Below are positions 8,377 through 17,971 of a stretch of 64,000 nucleotides of DNA, one piece after another. This stretch comes from AWTP1-9 sp035703165 (lineage in GTDB: Bacteria; Bacteroidota; Bacteroidia; Chitinophagales; Chitinophagaceae). Positions within the stretch are counted from its first letter, which is position 1, and the number at the start of each line of letters is the position of its first letter. The position numbers were made by a program, and so were the translations under genes. A model generated the notes under the pieces. It saw only the letters and a list, made by a program, of their open reading frames with translations. It made no database searches and was not told the origin of the DNA. The stretch is taken from contig DASSYR010000065.1 in the NCBI GenBank assembly GCA_035703165.1, forward strand, positions 1 to 64,000, written 5' to 3'.

Positions 8377-10179
8377 TTAGTGTTTTATAAGTTTTGTTTG
8401 CTCTATTAATTCTCCGTTAATAATCAATTCGGCAACGTATAAACCTTTATTTAATGAGCCCAGGTTATTTAAAACAATATTATTAAAGCCTTTATTTAAA
8501 TTGCTCTTTTTATTTGCTACTAACTGGCCGTTTGTATTTATTAACCTTATATCCATTGATCCATTTGCTTCCGACCAATATTTTACCGTAATATTATCTA
8601 CTATGGGGTTTGGATTAACTTGCACCAAATTTTTCTTTTGATTAAACTTAACCGAACGTACAGGGCTATATGTATTCCTACCATCAATATCCGTTTGTTT
8701 AATACGGTAGTAAATTACCTTGCTTAAATCCACATCAGCAACATTGTCTTTATATTCGTAGCTCTGGCGGATTGAAGTTGTTAATGCTCCCAACACCATT
8801 GCTACAGGCTTGTAATTTTTATTGTCCTGGCTTCTTTCAATAGTATAATATTCATTGTTTAATTCGCTTTCTGTTACCCAGTTTAATATAACTTTCGAAT
8901 TATTTTCGGGTCGGGCATTGAAGTAGCTTAATGTAATGGGTAAAACAGAAGTTCGTGTATCTTCCAGAAAACGATAGGGGCCGGCAAAATCTTGTAATGC
9001 AGATGTGAATGAAACAGACGATCTGCTTTTAAATAACACCCGGGAAAAAGGAACCGTGTCACTTGTATTCCCAGGTATAAAAGCAGGGTCAATACCTAAG
9101 GCTGTTAAATCAACAGCTGCTTCCCCAAACTGGTACTGATCGTAATTAACAGAATAATAATTGGCATTAGCATTACCTATTGCTTTGGAAGTAGTACCCC
9201 ACACCGGGCTATTAGTGATTGCTGAATTGGCAGAACCCCAGGCGGTAATAGTTCCTGAGCCATTAGAAGAAATTTTCGCATATCCATATTGTGCATTCAT
9301 ACCATCACCGTAAAATTCTTTTTTTACAAAGTCAAAATCTTTTGGATCTATATTGTTATATACATTTTTTGATACCCAGATGTAAATTGAAATATCATCA
9401 ATGTTAACTCCGAAGTAAGAAAAAGATATAGTCATATCTCCAAATGCCTTAATAGTACCATCGTTATTAAATTCAAATACAGAGTGCCCGCCGGTAGCCG
9501 AAGGACCTGAATTACTAAAAGTACCTGAAGATGAATCATAAGAGATTTTTGAATTATAGAATTCAGCCTCATAGTACCTGGAACCATTATTACTTACCGT
9601 ACTTACAGCTGTAAACATAATTAAATGGCTTGGGGAAGCTCCTGTAGTTGTAGAACCATTTCTTCTTAAATGCACATACGCATCAATAATATCTGCTTTG
9701 TCATTAACACTTGAGCCGGCAGGAACAGCTAGCCAACTTGTCGGGTTAGAACCATTTTTTGAACCCGATGAAAAAGTAGTATAGTCTGTTGTATCCGGTG
9801 ATGTGGAAAAACCAAAATTATCTCTTGAGTAGCGAGTATCTATCATTAAATTTCCATCCACCATTGTAAACACGGGAACGCTCATCCCCCTATCAAAAGT
9901 CGGGTTTTTCCCCGCTGCTAATAAAGATGTGTACAGGGAGGCATTAGTAGTATCAATCACACCTATACCAGAGCCGCTGTTACTCCTAAACCAGTCGTGA
10001 GTACCAGTTGCAGAAAATGTTCCATTCTGGCGATAATCTGATTTAACATCCCCGTCTATTCCAAAATTAGACGCGACACCAGTAGATAATTGCGCAAAAC
10101 TTTTTCTACTCAAAAGAATAGCAATAACAAGTAGAAAATAAAAAACGTAAACCTTGAGTTGCGTAAATTTCGTTTTCAT
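8377..10179 (-). CDS. Large secreted protein with FN3-like and T9SS sorting domains
   Basis: A 600-aa protein with a signal peptide (VYVFYFLLVIAILLSRKSFAQ). Residues about 30-400 are rich in Ser, Thr, Asn and Gly with no cysteines or catalytic motif that I recognise, so an adhesin-like or structural surface protein is likely. An FN3-like module follows at about 413-510 (ITLSYFNARPENN, YYTIERSQD, IYYRIKQTDIDG). The last 80 residues (VNPNPIVDN, LINTNGQLV, GLYVAELI) form a type A sorting domain, implying T9SS export and surface anchoring. The natural ligand or substrate is unknown. The next gene downstream carries a related FN3-like module. Confidence 0.75.
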   Translation of the reverse strand: MKTKFTQLKVYVFYFLLVIAILLSRKSFAQLSTGVASNFGIDGDVKSDYRQNGTFSATGTHDWFRSNSGSGIGVIDTTNASLYTSLLAAGKNPTFDRGMSVPVFTMVDGNLMIDTRYSRDNFGFSTSPDTTDYTTFSSGSKNGSNPTSWLAVPAGSSVNDKADIIDAYVHLRRNGSTTTGASPSHLIMFTAVSTVSNNGSRYYEAEFYNSKISYDSSSGTFSNSGPSATGGHSVFEFNNDGTIKAFGDMTISFSYFGVNIDDISIYIWVSKNVYNNIDPKDFDFVKKEFYGDGMNAQYGYAKISSNGSGTITAWGSANSAITNSPVWGTTSKAIGNANANYYSVNYDQYQFGEAAVDLTALGIDPAFIPGNTSDTVPFSRVLFKSRSSVSFTSALQDFAGPYRFLEDTRTSVLPITLSYFNARPENNSKVILNWVTESELNNEYYTIERSQDNKNYKPVAMVLGALTTSIRQSYEYKDNVADVDLSKVIYYRIKQTDIDGRNTYSPVRSVKFNQKKNLVQVNPNPIVDNITVKYWSEANGSMDIRLINTNGQLVANKKSNLNKGFNNIVLNNLGSLNKGLYVAELIINGELIEQTKLIKH

Positions 10180-10616
10180 GATTTGTACGTTTTGTTGGTT
10201 ATGAAAAACGATTTACACAGGATTGGAATGTCAGGTATATAAACCCGGGACAATTCTACAGGAATTGGGAAGTAATTTTTTTAATAAAAGTTAATAGAAT
10301 ACTTTTCTAAGGATTGGAAATCTTACAAGTAAAAAATGCTTGTAGGAAAAGCTTTGAAAACGACGTATATAATGGGGGGAAATTAAGATGAATCCTTTTG
10401 TTGGTCCTCATTAAATAAGTACGAGATCAAATGCAGAACAAAATTATATTTCGATTTTTGATTGTGCAAGCATTTTACAAATTAAATTTTTATAAGTAAT
10501 TTTATATATTGATTATCAATGATAAATAACGTCTAATTAGACACTTGAACTTTTATCAATTACAGATAGATTAAAAGGAATTATCAACATAAGTATCACC
10601 CAATCCAACTCTGATA
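10180..10616. other. 437-nt intergenic region without a gene
   Basis: AT-rich and free of convincing coding sequence in any frame. The only structure I see is a short inverted repeat, TACAAG at 10324-10329 and CTTGTA at 10339-10344, without a T-run. Promoters for the reverse-strand gene at 10179 should lie here, but no exact TAnnTTTG box with a -33 partner was found. Confidence 0.5.
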
Positions 10617-12035
10617 TTAGATTTTTACTTTTTTCCATTTACCCCTTTTAAACAGAATGATAGCAATAACGGCAAGAAAAGCTTCTGCTATGGCAATGGA
10701 TACATAAACACCTGTTGGCCCCCAACCCTTCATTTTTGCCAGGAAATAAGCCAATGGTATTTCCAGAGCCCAAAAACTAAACAAATTCAATATAGTGGGT
10801 GTCATAGTATCTCCTGCTCCATTAAAAGACTGAGATATAACCATACCATACGCAAAGAATAAATAGCCGACAGATAAAATGTTCAGGCATTCTTTACCCG
10901 TGTTAATAACAACGGGATCCATGGTAAAGAAACGCATCAGGTTTTCTCCAAAAAGAAAAAAGATTAGTCCTACTAATAAAAAGAAAATAGCTGTAATAAA
11001 CGCTGTGCGCCAAACTGATTGTTCTGCTCTCTGCGGCAGGCCGGCGCCCAGGTTTTGGCCAACCAATGTAGCGGCAGCATTGGCCATGCCCCATGCCGGC
11101 AATAGAGTAAAAATGCAAATACGAATGGCTGTACCGTATCCATCTACTATTTTACTGTCGCCTGACTCTGCAATAATCTTATTTAGAAATATCCAGCTAC
11201 AAGAGCCAATAATAAATTGGCCCATGCCACCTGCTGATATCTTAAAAATATGCCGGATAATTTCCCAGTTTGGAGCAAAATGCTTACGATATATTTTTAC
11301 CAACCCGCCATTTCCTTTTAACAAGAAATATAATTGGTAAACAACACCAACAGATCTTCCAATTGTAGTGGCTACTGCTGCACCATTAACACCCAATTTT
11401 GGAAAAGGCCCAATACCTAAAATAAAAAGAGGATCAAGAATAATATTGATGATATTGGCTAACCACAGAACACGCATAGCAATAGCGGCATCGCCTGCTC
11501 CGCGAAAAACAGCATTGTTTACAAACAAAAGAACAATTACAACATTTGTTCCCAACATTATCTGCGGAAAATGATAGCCTGTTTCTATTGCCTCGGGCTG
11601 CGCTCCCATAAATGAGAGCAATTCTTTTGGAAAAAAGATACCGACAATACTTATAACTAATGAAAAAGCAATGGAAATAAATATTGCCTGGGCAGCGATT
11701 TCCCCTGCCGCCTCAAATTTTTTTTCACCTGCTCTGCGTGCCACCATTGCGGTTACTCCCATTGCCAAACCCCAGGCTACAGAATACATAATAGTTAAAA
11801 CAGATTCCGTAAGAACAACGGTAGCAACAGCATGCTCCCCCACTTTGTTAACAAAATAGATATCTACAACAGCAAATAATGATTCCAACGCCATTTCCAT
11901 TACCATTGGTACCGCAAGCAGAAAAATAGCCTTGTTTATGCTGCCGGAAGTAAAATCCTTTATATCCCCTTTCACTGCCTGGCGAAAAAGTTTAAACAGA
12001 TTTATTTTAGTTGATTGTTGATTTAAAGTGGTCAT
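10617..12035 (-). CDS. MATE-family multidrug/metabolite exporter
   Basis: A 472-aa membrane protein with about 12 transmembrane segments in two related halves. Hallmarks are SINKAIFLLAVPMVMEMALESLFAVVDIYFV near the N-terminus and the corresponding AGGMGQFIIGSCSWIF in the second half. Length is standard for MATE/MatE_2 proteins, which export cationic compounds using H+ or Na+ gradients. The substrate is unknown. It is transcribed alone, upstream of a long gene-free interval containing the tRNA-Arg locus on the other strand. Confidence 0.9.
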   Translation of the reverse strand: MTTLNQQSTKINLFKLFRQAVKGDIKDFTSGSINKAIFLLAVPMVMEMALESLFAVVDIYFVNKVGEHAVATVVLTESVLTIMYSVAWGLAMGVTAMVARRAGEKKFEAAGEIAAQAIFISIAFSLVISIVGIFFPKELLSFMGAQPEAIETGYHFPQIMLGTNVVIVLLFVNNAVFRGAGDAAIAMRVLWLANIINIILDPLFILGIGPFPKLGVNGAAVATTIGRSVGVVYQLYFLLKGNGGLVKIYRKHFAPNWEIIRHIFKISAGGMGQFIIGSCSWIFLNKIIAESGDSKIVDGYGTAIRICIFTLLPAWGMANAAATLVGQNLGAGLPQRAEQSVWRTAFITAIFFLLVGLIFFLFGENLMRFFTMDPVVINTGKECLNILSVGYLFFAYGMVISQSFNGAGDTMTPTILNLFSFWALEIPLAYFLAKMKGWGPTGVYVSIAIAEAFLAVIAIILFKRGKWKKVKI

Positions 12036-12309
12036 AGAATCAAAAATAACTTACAAAAAATTAGAAATCCCCCCTTTTACTTAAAATGTCAAAATAGTTA
12101 AAAATAATACCTGAGTATTACCAGAAACCAAAGAATACCGTGTGACATTTTTAAAATTTTCTTTGCGCTTACTACAAGATTTTCATTTGTTTAAAATTAA
12201 AGAGAGACAAATAAAGAAAATGATACTGAAATTTATACAGAACATTATATGAATGGCATTATTTTTACGATTTACCATATATTTGCAACCCTTGAGTTAA
12301 TTGAAAAAT
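12036..12309. other. Intergenic region between MATE gene and tRNA-Arg locus
   Basis: No open frame of note. A forward-strand TATATTTG followed by C at 12278-12285 is an exact Bacteroidota -7 element placed about 25 nt before the broken tRNA-Arg copy. On the reverse strand TATTTTTG (12041-12048) lies just 5 nt before the MATE start codon and is too close to be convincing. Confidence 0.4.
12278..12285 (+). promoter_or_regulatory. Candidate -7 element of the tRNA-Arg locus
   Basis: TATATTTG matches TAnnTTTG and is followed by C, as in strong phylum promoters. It precedes the broken tRNA copy (12310), not the intact gene (12427), so transcription of the intact tRNA probably reads through the broken copy and its palindrome. 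The -33 box is poor. Confidence 0.45.
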
Positions 12310-12362
12310 GGTCCGGTAGCTCAGTTGGATACCTGCCTGCCGGCAGGCAGGGAGCATCAGCC
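12310..12362 (+). pseudogene. Broken 5' copy of tRNA-Arg(TCT) interrupted by a 20-bp palindrome
   Basis: Bases 12310-12331 are identical to the first 22 bases of the intact tRNA-Arg at 12427. Bases 12352-12362 are identical to its next 11 bases (GAGCATCAGCC, up to the first base of the anticodon loop). Between them sits a perfect palindrome, 12332-12351. After 12362 similarity stops, so the anticodon, T arm and 3' acceptor strand are missing. The copy cannot make a tRNA. Confidence 0.88.
12332..12351. repeat. 20-bp perfect palindrome, REP-like
   Basis: The sequence CCTGCCTGCCGGCAGGCAGG equals its own reverse complement and contains nested CCTG/CAGG repeats. It is very GC-rich against an AT-rich background. 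It lies inside the D-loop region of the broken tRNA-Arg copy and occurs only once in this window as far as I can see. It looks like a dispersed palindromic repeat unit. Confidence 0.8.
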
Positions 12363-12426
12363 GATGATACCAAAGAGATTTAAGAATTGTTTGTAATGAT
12401 TTATGTTTATATACTAAAAAGTTCAA

Positions 12427-12500
<74 letters not shown>

Positions 12501-12577
12501 CTTATAAGGTAAGGCACATGCCTTACCTTATTTATTTTGCATTAGTTGCTTTTGTATTTTTATATAAAGTATAACCT

Positions 12578-13252
12578 ATGGATGTTAAAATTGAAGAAAG
12601 TTGGAAAGGAGCTTTAAAAAATGAATTTGAAAAGCCTTATTTCCAGGGTATAGTTGCTTTTTTGAAAACAGAACGCATGGCAGGAAAAACGATTTATCCC
12701 CCAGGAAGCATGATATTTAATGCATTTAATCATACCCCCCTCCCTAAAGTTAAAGTAGTATTGCTTGGACAAGATCCTTACCATGGCGCCGGGCAGGCAC
12801 ATGGCCTTTGTTTTTCGGTACAAGATGGTATCCCTCCTCCTCCATCTCTTATTAATATTTACAAAGAAATTCAAACTGATATTGGCGTAGAAATGAATAT
12901 AAAAAATGGCAACCTGACCAAGTGGGCTGACCAGGGCGTCTTTTTACTTAACGCCTCATTAACAGTAAGGGCTAATGAACCGATGAGTCATGCCAAAATA
13001 GGTTGGGCAGAATTTACAGACGCTGTTATCAAAAAAATATCTGATGGGAAAAAAGGAGTGGTATTTTTATTGTGGGGAAAATTTGCACAGGAAAAACAGG
13101 CGTTAATAGATGAAACCAAACATTATGTATTAAAAGCTGCCCATCCGTCTCCTTTTTCCGCCGACAAAGGTTTTTTTGGATGCAAACATTTTTCCAAAAC
13201 AAATGAGTATTTAACCAAACAAGGGCAAGCGCCTATTGACTGGAAATTGTAA
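12578..13252 (+). CDS. ung: Uracil-DNA glycosylase, family 1
   Basis: A 224-aa protein with the water-activating motif GQDPYH at residues 65-70 (catalytic Asp66), the PPPPS loop at 87-91, LLNASLTVR near 123-131, and the DNA-intercalating HPSPFS loop starting at His189. These are the hallmarks of Ung, which removes uracil from DNA as the first step of base-excision repair. Length matches E. coli Ung closely. It stands about 70 nt upstream of a PlsC-type gene on the same strand. Confidence 0.98.
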   Translation: MDVKIEESWKGALKNEFEKPYFQGIVAFLKTERMAGKTIYPPGSMIFNAFNHTPLPKVKVVLLGQDPYHGAGQAHGLCFSVQDGIPPPPSLINIYKEIQTDIGVEMNIKNGNLTKWADQGVFLLNASLTVRANEPMSHAKIGWAEFTDAVIKKISDGKKGVVFLLWGKFAQEKQALIDETKHYVLKAAHPSPFSADKGFFGCKHFSKTNEYLTKQGQAPIDWKL

Positions 13253-13324
13253 ATAAAATTGCCTTTGTCATCATATAATTTATGACTCTTTCTAATAGCA
13301 TAAATTGCACCTAATACCTGTTAG

Positions 13325-14077
13325 ATGAAATTAGTAAAAGATATTTTAGCCAGGTTTATAGCGCTATGGGGTATAATAAGTTTTATACTTACCTTTTTAA
13401 TTATATTGATACCCTCGCTGATAACAGCTTTATTTCCCAATCCACAAGGAATGGTTTGGTTTAACTTACTTTCCAGATTATGGATGAACGTGTGGCTAAC
13501 ACTTATAGGGTGCCGGGTTAAGGTTACGGGAACGAAAAATTTTGAACAGGGCAAAAACTACATTGTTACCTGCAACCACAACGCATTAATGGATGTACCT
13601 CTATCTGCACCTTTTACCCCAGCTCCCAATAAAACCATTGCAAAAGATAGTTTTACTAAAATACCTCTGTTTGGATGGTATTATAGAAGGGGCTCGGTAT
13701 TGGTTAACCGAAAAGATGCAGAAAGCCGTAAAAAGAGTTATGAATTAATGAAAGCTGCATTAAGCAAAGGTTTTAATATGTGCATTTACCCGGAAGGATC
13801 ACGTAACCGGACAAATAATCCTTTAAATAATTTTCATGACGGGGCATTCAGACTTGCTGTGGATACGCGAAAGCCGATCATTCCCACTTTAATATTTGGA
13901 ACAAAAAAAACAATGCCTGTAAACAAAGTATTTTATTTGTGGCCCCAAACATTAGAAATTCACTTTTTAAAACCCGTTGAACCGGAAAACTTATCCATTA
14001 CAGAATTAAAAGAAAAAGTTTTTATTATTATGTGGAATTATTACCAGCAGCATGCTAAGGAAACTGGTAAACAATGA
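13325..14077 (+). CDS. plsC: 1-acyl-sn-glycerol-3-phosphate acyltransferase family protein
   Basis: A 250-aa membrane-associated protein with N-terminal hydrophobic helices (about residues 10-35 and 50-62). The acyltransferase motif I, NHNALMD, has His85 and Asp90; the substrate motif YPEGSRNR spans about 155-162. It probably transfers an acyl chain to lysophosphatidate for phospholipid synthesis. A related acyltransferase role, for instance in ornithine-lipid or other lipid synthesis, cannot be excluded. Its stop lies one base from the end of the convergent lptD gene. Confidence 0.88.
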   Translation: MKLVKDILARFIALWGIISFILTFLIILIPSLITALFPNPQGMVWFNLLSRLWMNVWLTLIGCRVKVTGTKNFEQGKNYIVTCNHNALMDVPLSAPFTPAPNKTIAKDSFTKIPLFGWYYRRGSVLVNRKDAESRKKSYELMKAALSKGFNMCIYPEGSRNRTNNPLNNFHDGAFRLAVDTRKPIIPTLIFGTKKTMPVNKVFYLWPQTLEIHFLKPVEPENLSITELKEKVFIIMWNYYQQHAKETGKQ

Positions 14078-14078
14078 A

Positions 14079-16799
14079 TTAAAAATTATAGAAATACCGG
14101 GAACGATTAATCTTCAAATCTCTCAAAATTCCCGATTTGGGATTAATGGTAATATTAAAAGATCGAAAATAACCAACGGGTGTAATATTTATTGACATTT
14201 GCCAACAATGCATTTCCCTGCTGATATAAGTAGTGAAATACTGGATTTTCTTCGTATTAATATCATATACACCGTTTGATCCTATTTTCCATTTGGGAGT
14301 TAAATTAAAATCTCCATTAAAAGATACAGACTGGTTTAATCTTGTTGTGTATCCTGAATAATCCGGCTTTATTTGCTTAGAAAAATTGAGAGAATAAGAT
14401 AAATTTAATGTCCAGGGAATGTTAAAGTCGGCAAACTCTGCGGGGTTTTGTCGTACCGTTTCCAATTCCCGGTATTGTTCTTCAAGCGATTCATTAATGC
14501 GGTTTTCATTAAACTTTTTTTCACTCTCTTTTCTGCCATTTTCTTTATTCTGATCCTTGGCCTTAGAACGTAAGCTGGCAGACATTGCAATATTACCACT
14601 TACAAAACGTCCAAGCGAAAATTTATCCTGCCATACAAAACGATTAATCCGGCGACCTGTTTTTAAATCTTCCTCATACGGATCTAATGTAGCTCCGGCC
14701 GTAATATTTATTTTCTCAAACAAATTACTCCGGGCATACAAAGTAAAGGGAGACAATTGTAACGAATCTGATAATAAGTTATAACCGGATGATACTCCAA
14801 ACCCGTCAATCAAACTAATTTTCTTTATAGCATTTTCTCCGGTATCTTTTTTATTTCTTGTTTTAATTTCCAGGTTATTGTCAATTGAAAAAGTAAGCCC
14901 CCCAAAACTTCCCTCACTGTAGGCGCCAAAAATGCTTCCGTCGTATTTTGAAAAACGAATTTTTCTTTCGGTAGTGTCCACCTGCACATCATACCAGTCT
15001 TTAGCGGCGAGGTCAGGCCTATAGCTTAATCCAATTGATGGTCTTATTACGTGACGTATTGCCTGTATGTGTGCATTTTTGCTGAAGGTTTTTTTACCAA
15101 ACAATGCAGTACTGGCATTTATCCCAAAACTAATTTGTTCACCGGTATAAAATCCTTTATTAATAACCGTATCCAGTTTTTTATCCGTTTCGTTCCATTT
15201 TCTTACAAACTGTTGTGCATACCATCTTTGCTCAAAGTTAACAGAAGGCGAAACCTGTACAGGTCCTAAAGAAGGAAGAGACAATTGTATCGGGAATTGA
15301 TGAAATGCTCCCCATTGAAATGTGTCAATTAACTGGCGAAAGCTAAATGCCGTGTCATAAAAACTTACTAATGATCTGAAGTTACCATTATAGCCTACAC
15401 CCAAATTTTGATACCATTTTTTTGTTCCTACGAAATCTTTGGACTGAAACGGATAAATGGTATTTACACTAAACCCAATATCGGGTAAAGAAACATTAAT
15501 GGTTTTTTGGTTGGTATTCTGGCTGTGATTAGCATTAACGGTTAAATAAAATGGTTTCCCTTCCCATCTTTTGGAATACGATATAGAGGAATTTAACTGG
15601 TTATTAAAATTCTGAAAGGGATTATTAGCCACATAACGGTTGAATTTTGTAGTAGCAAAATTTACATTGGCGCTAAAAGTTGTTCCCGGCCTTGCTTTAC
15701 TATCTACATTATGAAACCAGGTTAAACTAAAATTCTTTTGCTTTTGATAATCCGGATCGCCTTTAAAAGCAATTTTGGTAGTTACTACATTAAGGCTCAA
15801 AGAGCCATTAAACCGATAACGTTTCCGGTAGGAAGGGGTAACTACAAATTGCCATCCGCCGTACGAATAAATATTGCTGCGAAGCGTTACGTCAATATAA
15901 TCATTAAGCACTTTATAATATCCTAAGCCTTCAAGTCCCAATCCAAACTGCTCATTAACGGTAAACTGCGGGGGAAGTAACCCACTATGCCTGCCCTGGG
16001 TTAACGGATAAATACCCCAAGGTAACCCGATGGGTATAGGAACACCTTCAAACTCCGGTCTTGTAAACCCACTCACGGCAACCTTTTTAGAAATGAATTT
16101 TACCTTTTTGGCAAAAAATGCAAAATGTGGTTCATCATAATTACAAGTAGTAAATACATTGTTTTTACCATAAAAAGCATTTTCTGATATTTTTTTTGAC
16201 TTTCCAATATGCACAAACATCTCCCCTTGCTGCGTAAAAGAACCGGAAGACACGCCTTTTTGTGTTTTGGCATTATAAACCATACTATCACTGGTCATAA
16301 CATTATCTCCCTGTTTAAACACGGGTCGTTGAACTTTTTTACCCGCAGTATCTATCAGGTAAGTGGCAACCAATATTTGAGTCTGTTGGTCAAGTTCTGC
16401 TTTTCCTGCTTTTAAATCAATGTCCTGATACTTAATACTGGCTTGGTTATACAAATACAATTTTTTCCCGGGAACATCCAATACCATCGAATCTGTAGCT
16501 GAGTACTCAATCGGAGCAGATAAAGAATCTTTAGAAACTTTTAAATCAAATGTATCCCGTACTTGTATTTTAATTGTGCTATCAGCGGGCTCTTTTAGCA
16601 ATGTATCTTTTAATGGCAGGGAATCTTTTTGAACTACTTTTGTTTGTGAACCTGGAAGTGTATCTAATTGTGTTAACAACTTGTAAAAATTATGATTAGG
16701 ATTAGCAGATCGGGCCAAAGAAGCTAACATAATCAAAATGATTACACAGTAAATTCTGGTAAGAAAGTTTTTATGAGTAAATTTGCGGCGGTTCACCAT
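14079..16799 (-). CDS. lptD: LPS-assembly outer membrane protein LptD
   Basis: A 906-aa protein with an N-terminal signal or anchor segment (about residues 14-31). Residues about 100-230 form an OstA/LptA-like beta-jellyroll region (GKKLYLYNQASIKYQDIDLKAGKAELD). A long C-terminal part alternates aromatic and polar residues as in a large beta-barrel and ends in Phe. LptD inserts LPS into the outer leaflet. It is longer than the Proteobacterial protein (about 780 aa), as is common in Bacteroidota. It is divergent from an amidase-mlaD-OstA operon, all outer-envelope functions. The 5' region carries an inverted repeat and a TATTTTTG box. Confidence 0.88.
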   Translation of the reverse strand: MVNRRKFTHKNFLTRIYCVIILIMLASLARSANPNHNFYKLLTQLDTLPGSQTKVVQKDSLPLKDTLLKEPADSTIKIQVRDTFDLKVSKDSLSAPIEYSATDSMVLDVPGKKLYLYNQASIKYQDIDLKAGKAELDQQTQILVATYLIDTAGKKVQRPVFKQGDNVMTSDSMVYNAKTQKGVSSGSFTQQGEMFVHIGKSKKISENAFYGKNNVFTTCNYDEPHFAFFAKKVKFISKKVAVSGFTRPEFEGVPIPIGLPWGIYPLTQGRHSGLLPPQFTVNEQFGLGLEGLGYYKVLNDYIDVTLRSNIYSYGGWQFVVTPSYRKRYRFNGSLSLNVVTTKIAFKGDPDYQKQKNFSLTWFHNVDSKARPGTTFSANVNFATTKFNRYVANNPFQNFNNQLNSSISYSKRWEGKPFYLTVNANHSQNTNQKTINVSLPDIGFSVNTIYPFQSKDFVGTKKWYQNLGVGYNGNFRSLVSFYDTAFSFRQLIDTFQWGAFHQFPIQLSLPSLGPVQVSPSVNFEQRWYAQQFVRKWNETDKKLDTVINKGFYTGEQISFGINASTALFGKKTFSKNAHIQAIRHVIRPSIGLSYRPDLAAKDWYDVQVDTTERKIRFSKYDGSIFGAYSEGSFGGLTFSIDNNLEIKTRNKKDTGENAIKKISLIDGFGVSSGYNLLSDSLQLSPFTLYARSNLFEKINITAGATLDPYEEDLKTGRRINRFVWQDKFSLGRFVSGNIAMSASLRSKAKDQNKENGRKESEKKFNENRINESLEEQYRELETVRQNPAEFADFNIPWTLNLSYSLNFSKQIKPDYSGYTTRLNQSVSFNGDFNLTPKWKIGSNGVYDINTKKIQYFTTYISREMHCWQMSINITPVGYFRSFNITINPKSGILRDLKINRSRYFYNF

Positions 16800-16811
16800 A
16801 AGCTATAGTGG

Positions 16812-16834
16812 CAAAAATAAGTGATTACCACTTA
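16812..16834. promoter_or_regulatory. Divergent lptD/amidase control region with inverted repeat
   Basis: The 42-nt gap between lptD and the amidase gene contains TAAGTG (16818-16823) and CACTTA (16829-16834), a 6-bp inverted repeat with a 5-nt spacer. It also holds a reverse-strand TATTTTTG (16812-16819), an exact -7 match pointing at lptD, but without a -33 TTG. Operator function is a guess. Confidence 0.35.
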
Positions 16835-16841
16835 ACGTTAT

Positions 16842-17861
16842 GTGAAGATTAAAAAACTTACTAAACCCAAAAGTTTTGTTTATATGAGGCGATTAATGTT
16901 AATGCTTCCTATGGTAACTTTTCTTAGTGTACTTTTTATTTCGTTTGGCAATTTGCCAGATGGCCCTATAAAAGCCTACAAAGTCAAACAAATAAAAACA
17001 ATAATCGTTGATGCTGGTCATGGACGCGGTATGCGTGGCGAAAACAGTTTGAGTGGGGCCGCCGGGGAATATTCCTACGAAGACGATATTTGTTTAAAAG
17101 TATCCAAAAAGCTGGTTGCCGAGTTAAATGAACTACTACCCGACGTTAAAGTTTTAGAAACACGACCCACAGAAGTTTTTATTGATAACAGACAACGTGC
17201 TGTTTTTGCAAATCAAAATAACGGAGATTTATTTATTTCCATACATGTGAATTCTGCTCCTAAACTAAGAGAGACCAAAATTATAGGTCGTCACAAAGAA
17301 GTTTATTACGCATATAGCGGCAAAGGCAAAAAGAGAAAAAAGATTAAAAAAATTCGTACCGTACCCACTTATAAAGTAACTTATTACCCCAATCCTGCTA
17401 ACGGCACGGAAACTTTTGTATTTGCTTCGCATAAAACGGATGATAAGACCGAGTTTATTGCTGAAAATGGTGAAAACTTTTTTAACGAAAAAGATGATAG
17501 TACCATTACAACGAATATTAACAGCCCCGAATTACAGGCGCAGGCTGCTTTGTGGACAAAAAAATTCTTTTTTAATAGTATAAAACTGGCTTCACTTGTT
17601 GAGGATGAATTTAAAGCATCCGGTCGCGAAAGCCGTGGGGTAAAACAGCGTCGCAAAGGTATTTGGGTTTTACAAGCTACCGCCATGCCAAGCATCCTTG
17701 TAGAAACAGGCTTTATTTCTCATAGACCCGAAGAAGATTATCTAAACAGCGAAAATGGTCAACAGGAAATAGCGGAAGCCATTGCCCGTGCCGTTAAATC
17801 ATACAAGGAGCAGTCGGAGAACCCTGCCAAAGTTACCGAACCCCAAAATACTAACCAGTAG
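16842..17861 (+). CDS. N-acetylmuramoyl-L-alanine amidase, AmiC/Amidase_3 family
   Basis: The GTG at 16842 opens the frame; an ATG at 16884 (residue 15), just before the hydrophobic signal MRRLMLMLPMVTFLSVLF, is a good alternative start. Zinc ligands are H60 (VDAGHG), E80 (YSYEDD) and H135 (SIHVNS); the catalytic Glu is E288 (ILVETGF). The enzyme cleaves the amide between muramic acid and the stem peptide in the periplasm, normally during cell separation. A basic loop at about 158-172 (GKGKKRKKIKK) and the segment up to residue 190 form an insertion relative to compact amidases. It is followed after 110 nt by an MCE gene and an OstA-like gene. Confidence 0.92.
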   Translation: MKIKKLTKPKSFVYMRRLMLMLPMVTFLSVLFISFGNLPDGPIKAYKVKQIKTIIVDAGHGRGMRGENSLSGAAGEYSYEDDICLKVSKKLVAELNELLPDVKVLETRPTEVFIDNRQRAVFANQNNGDLFISIHVNSAPKLRETKIIGRHKEVYYAYSGKGKKRKKIKKIRTVPTYKVTYYPNPANGTETFVFASHKTDDKTEFIAENGENFFNEKDDSTITTNINSPELQAQAALWTKKFFFNSIKLASLVEDEFKASGRESRGVKQRRKGIWVLQATAMPSILVETGFISHRPEEDYLNSENGQQEIAEAIARAVKSYKEQSENPAKVTEPQNTNQ

Positions 17862-17941
17862 TATTCAATTAGACATACAAATTTATAAGTTGATTTAACA
17901 ACATAAAAAATGTTTGCTTATGGCAAAGAGGAAACATTTAC

Positions 17942-17949
17942 TATTTTTG
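17942..17949 (+). promoter_or_regulatory. Candidate -7 element upstream of mlaD-like gene
   Basis: TATTTTTG matches TAnnTTTG and is followed by C, about 22 nt before the TTG start at 17972. It would give the MCE-OstA pair its own promoter inside the amidase cluster. The -33 box is weak. Confidence 0.4.
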
Positions 17950-17971
17950 CCTCCAACCAAATAGACTAACA

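Noticed and set aside
8156..8380. 74-codon frame on the + strand
   Set aside because: It lies over the possible leader/sRNA and terminator region, has poor protein-like composition and no start context; the reverse-strand signals explain the region better.
10879..11340. 153-codon frame on the + strand
   Set aside because: Opposite strand of the MATE gene; residues are the complement pattern of membrane helices.
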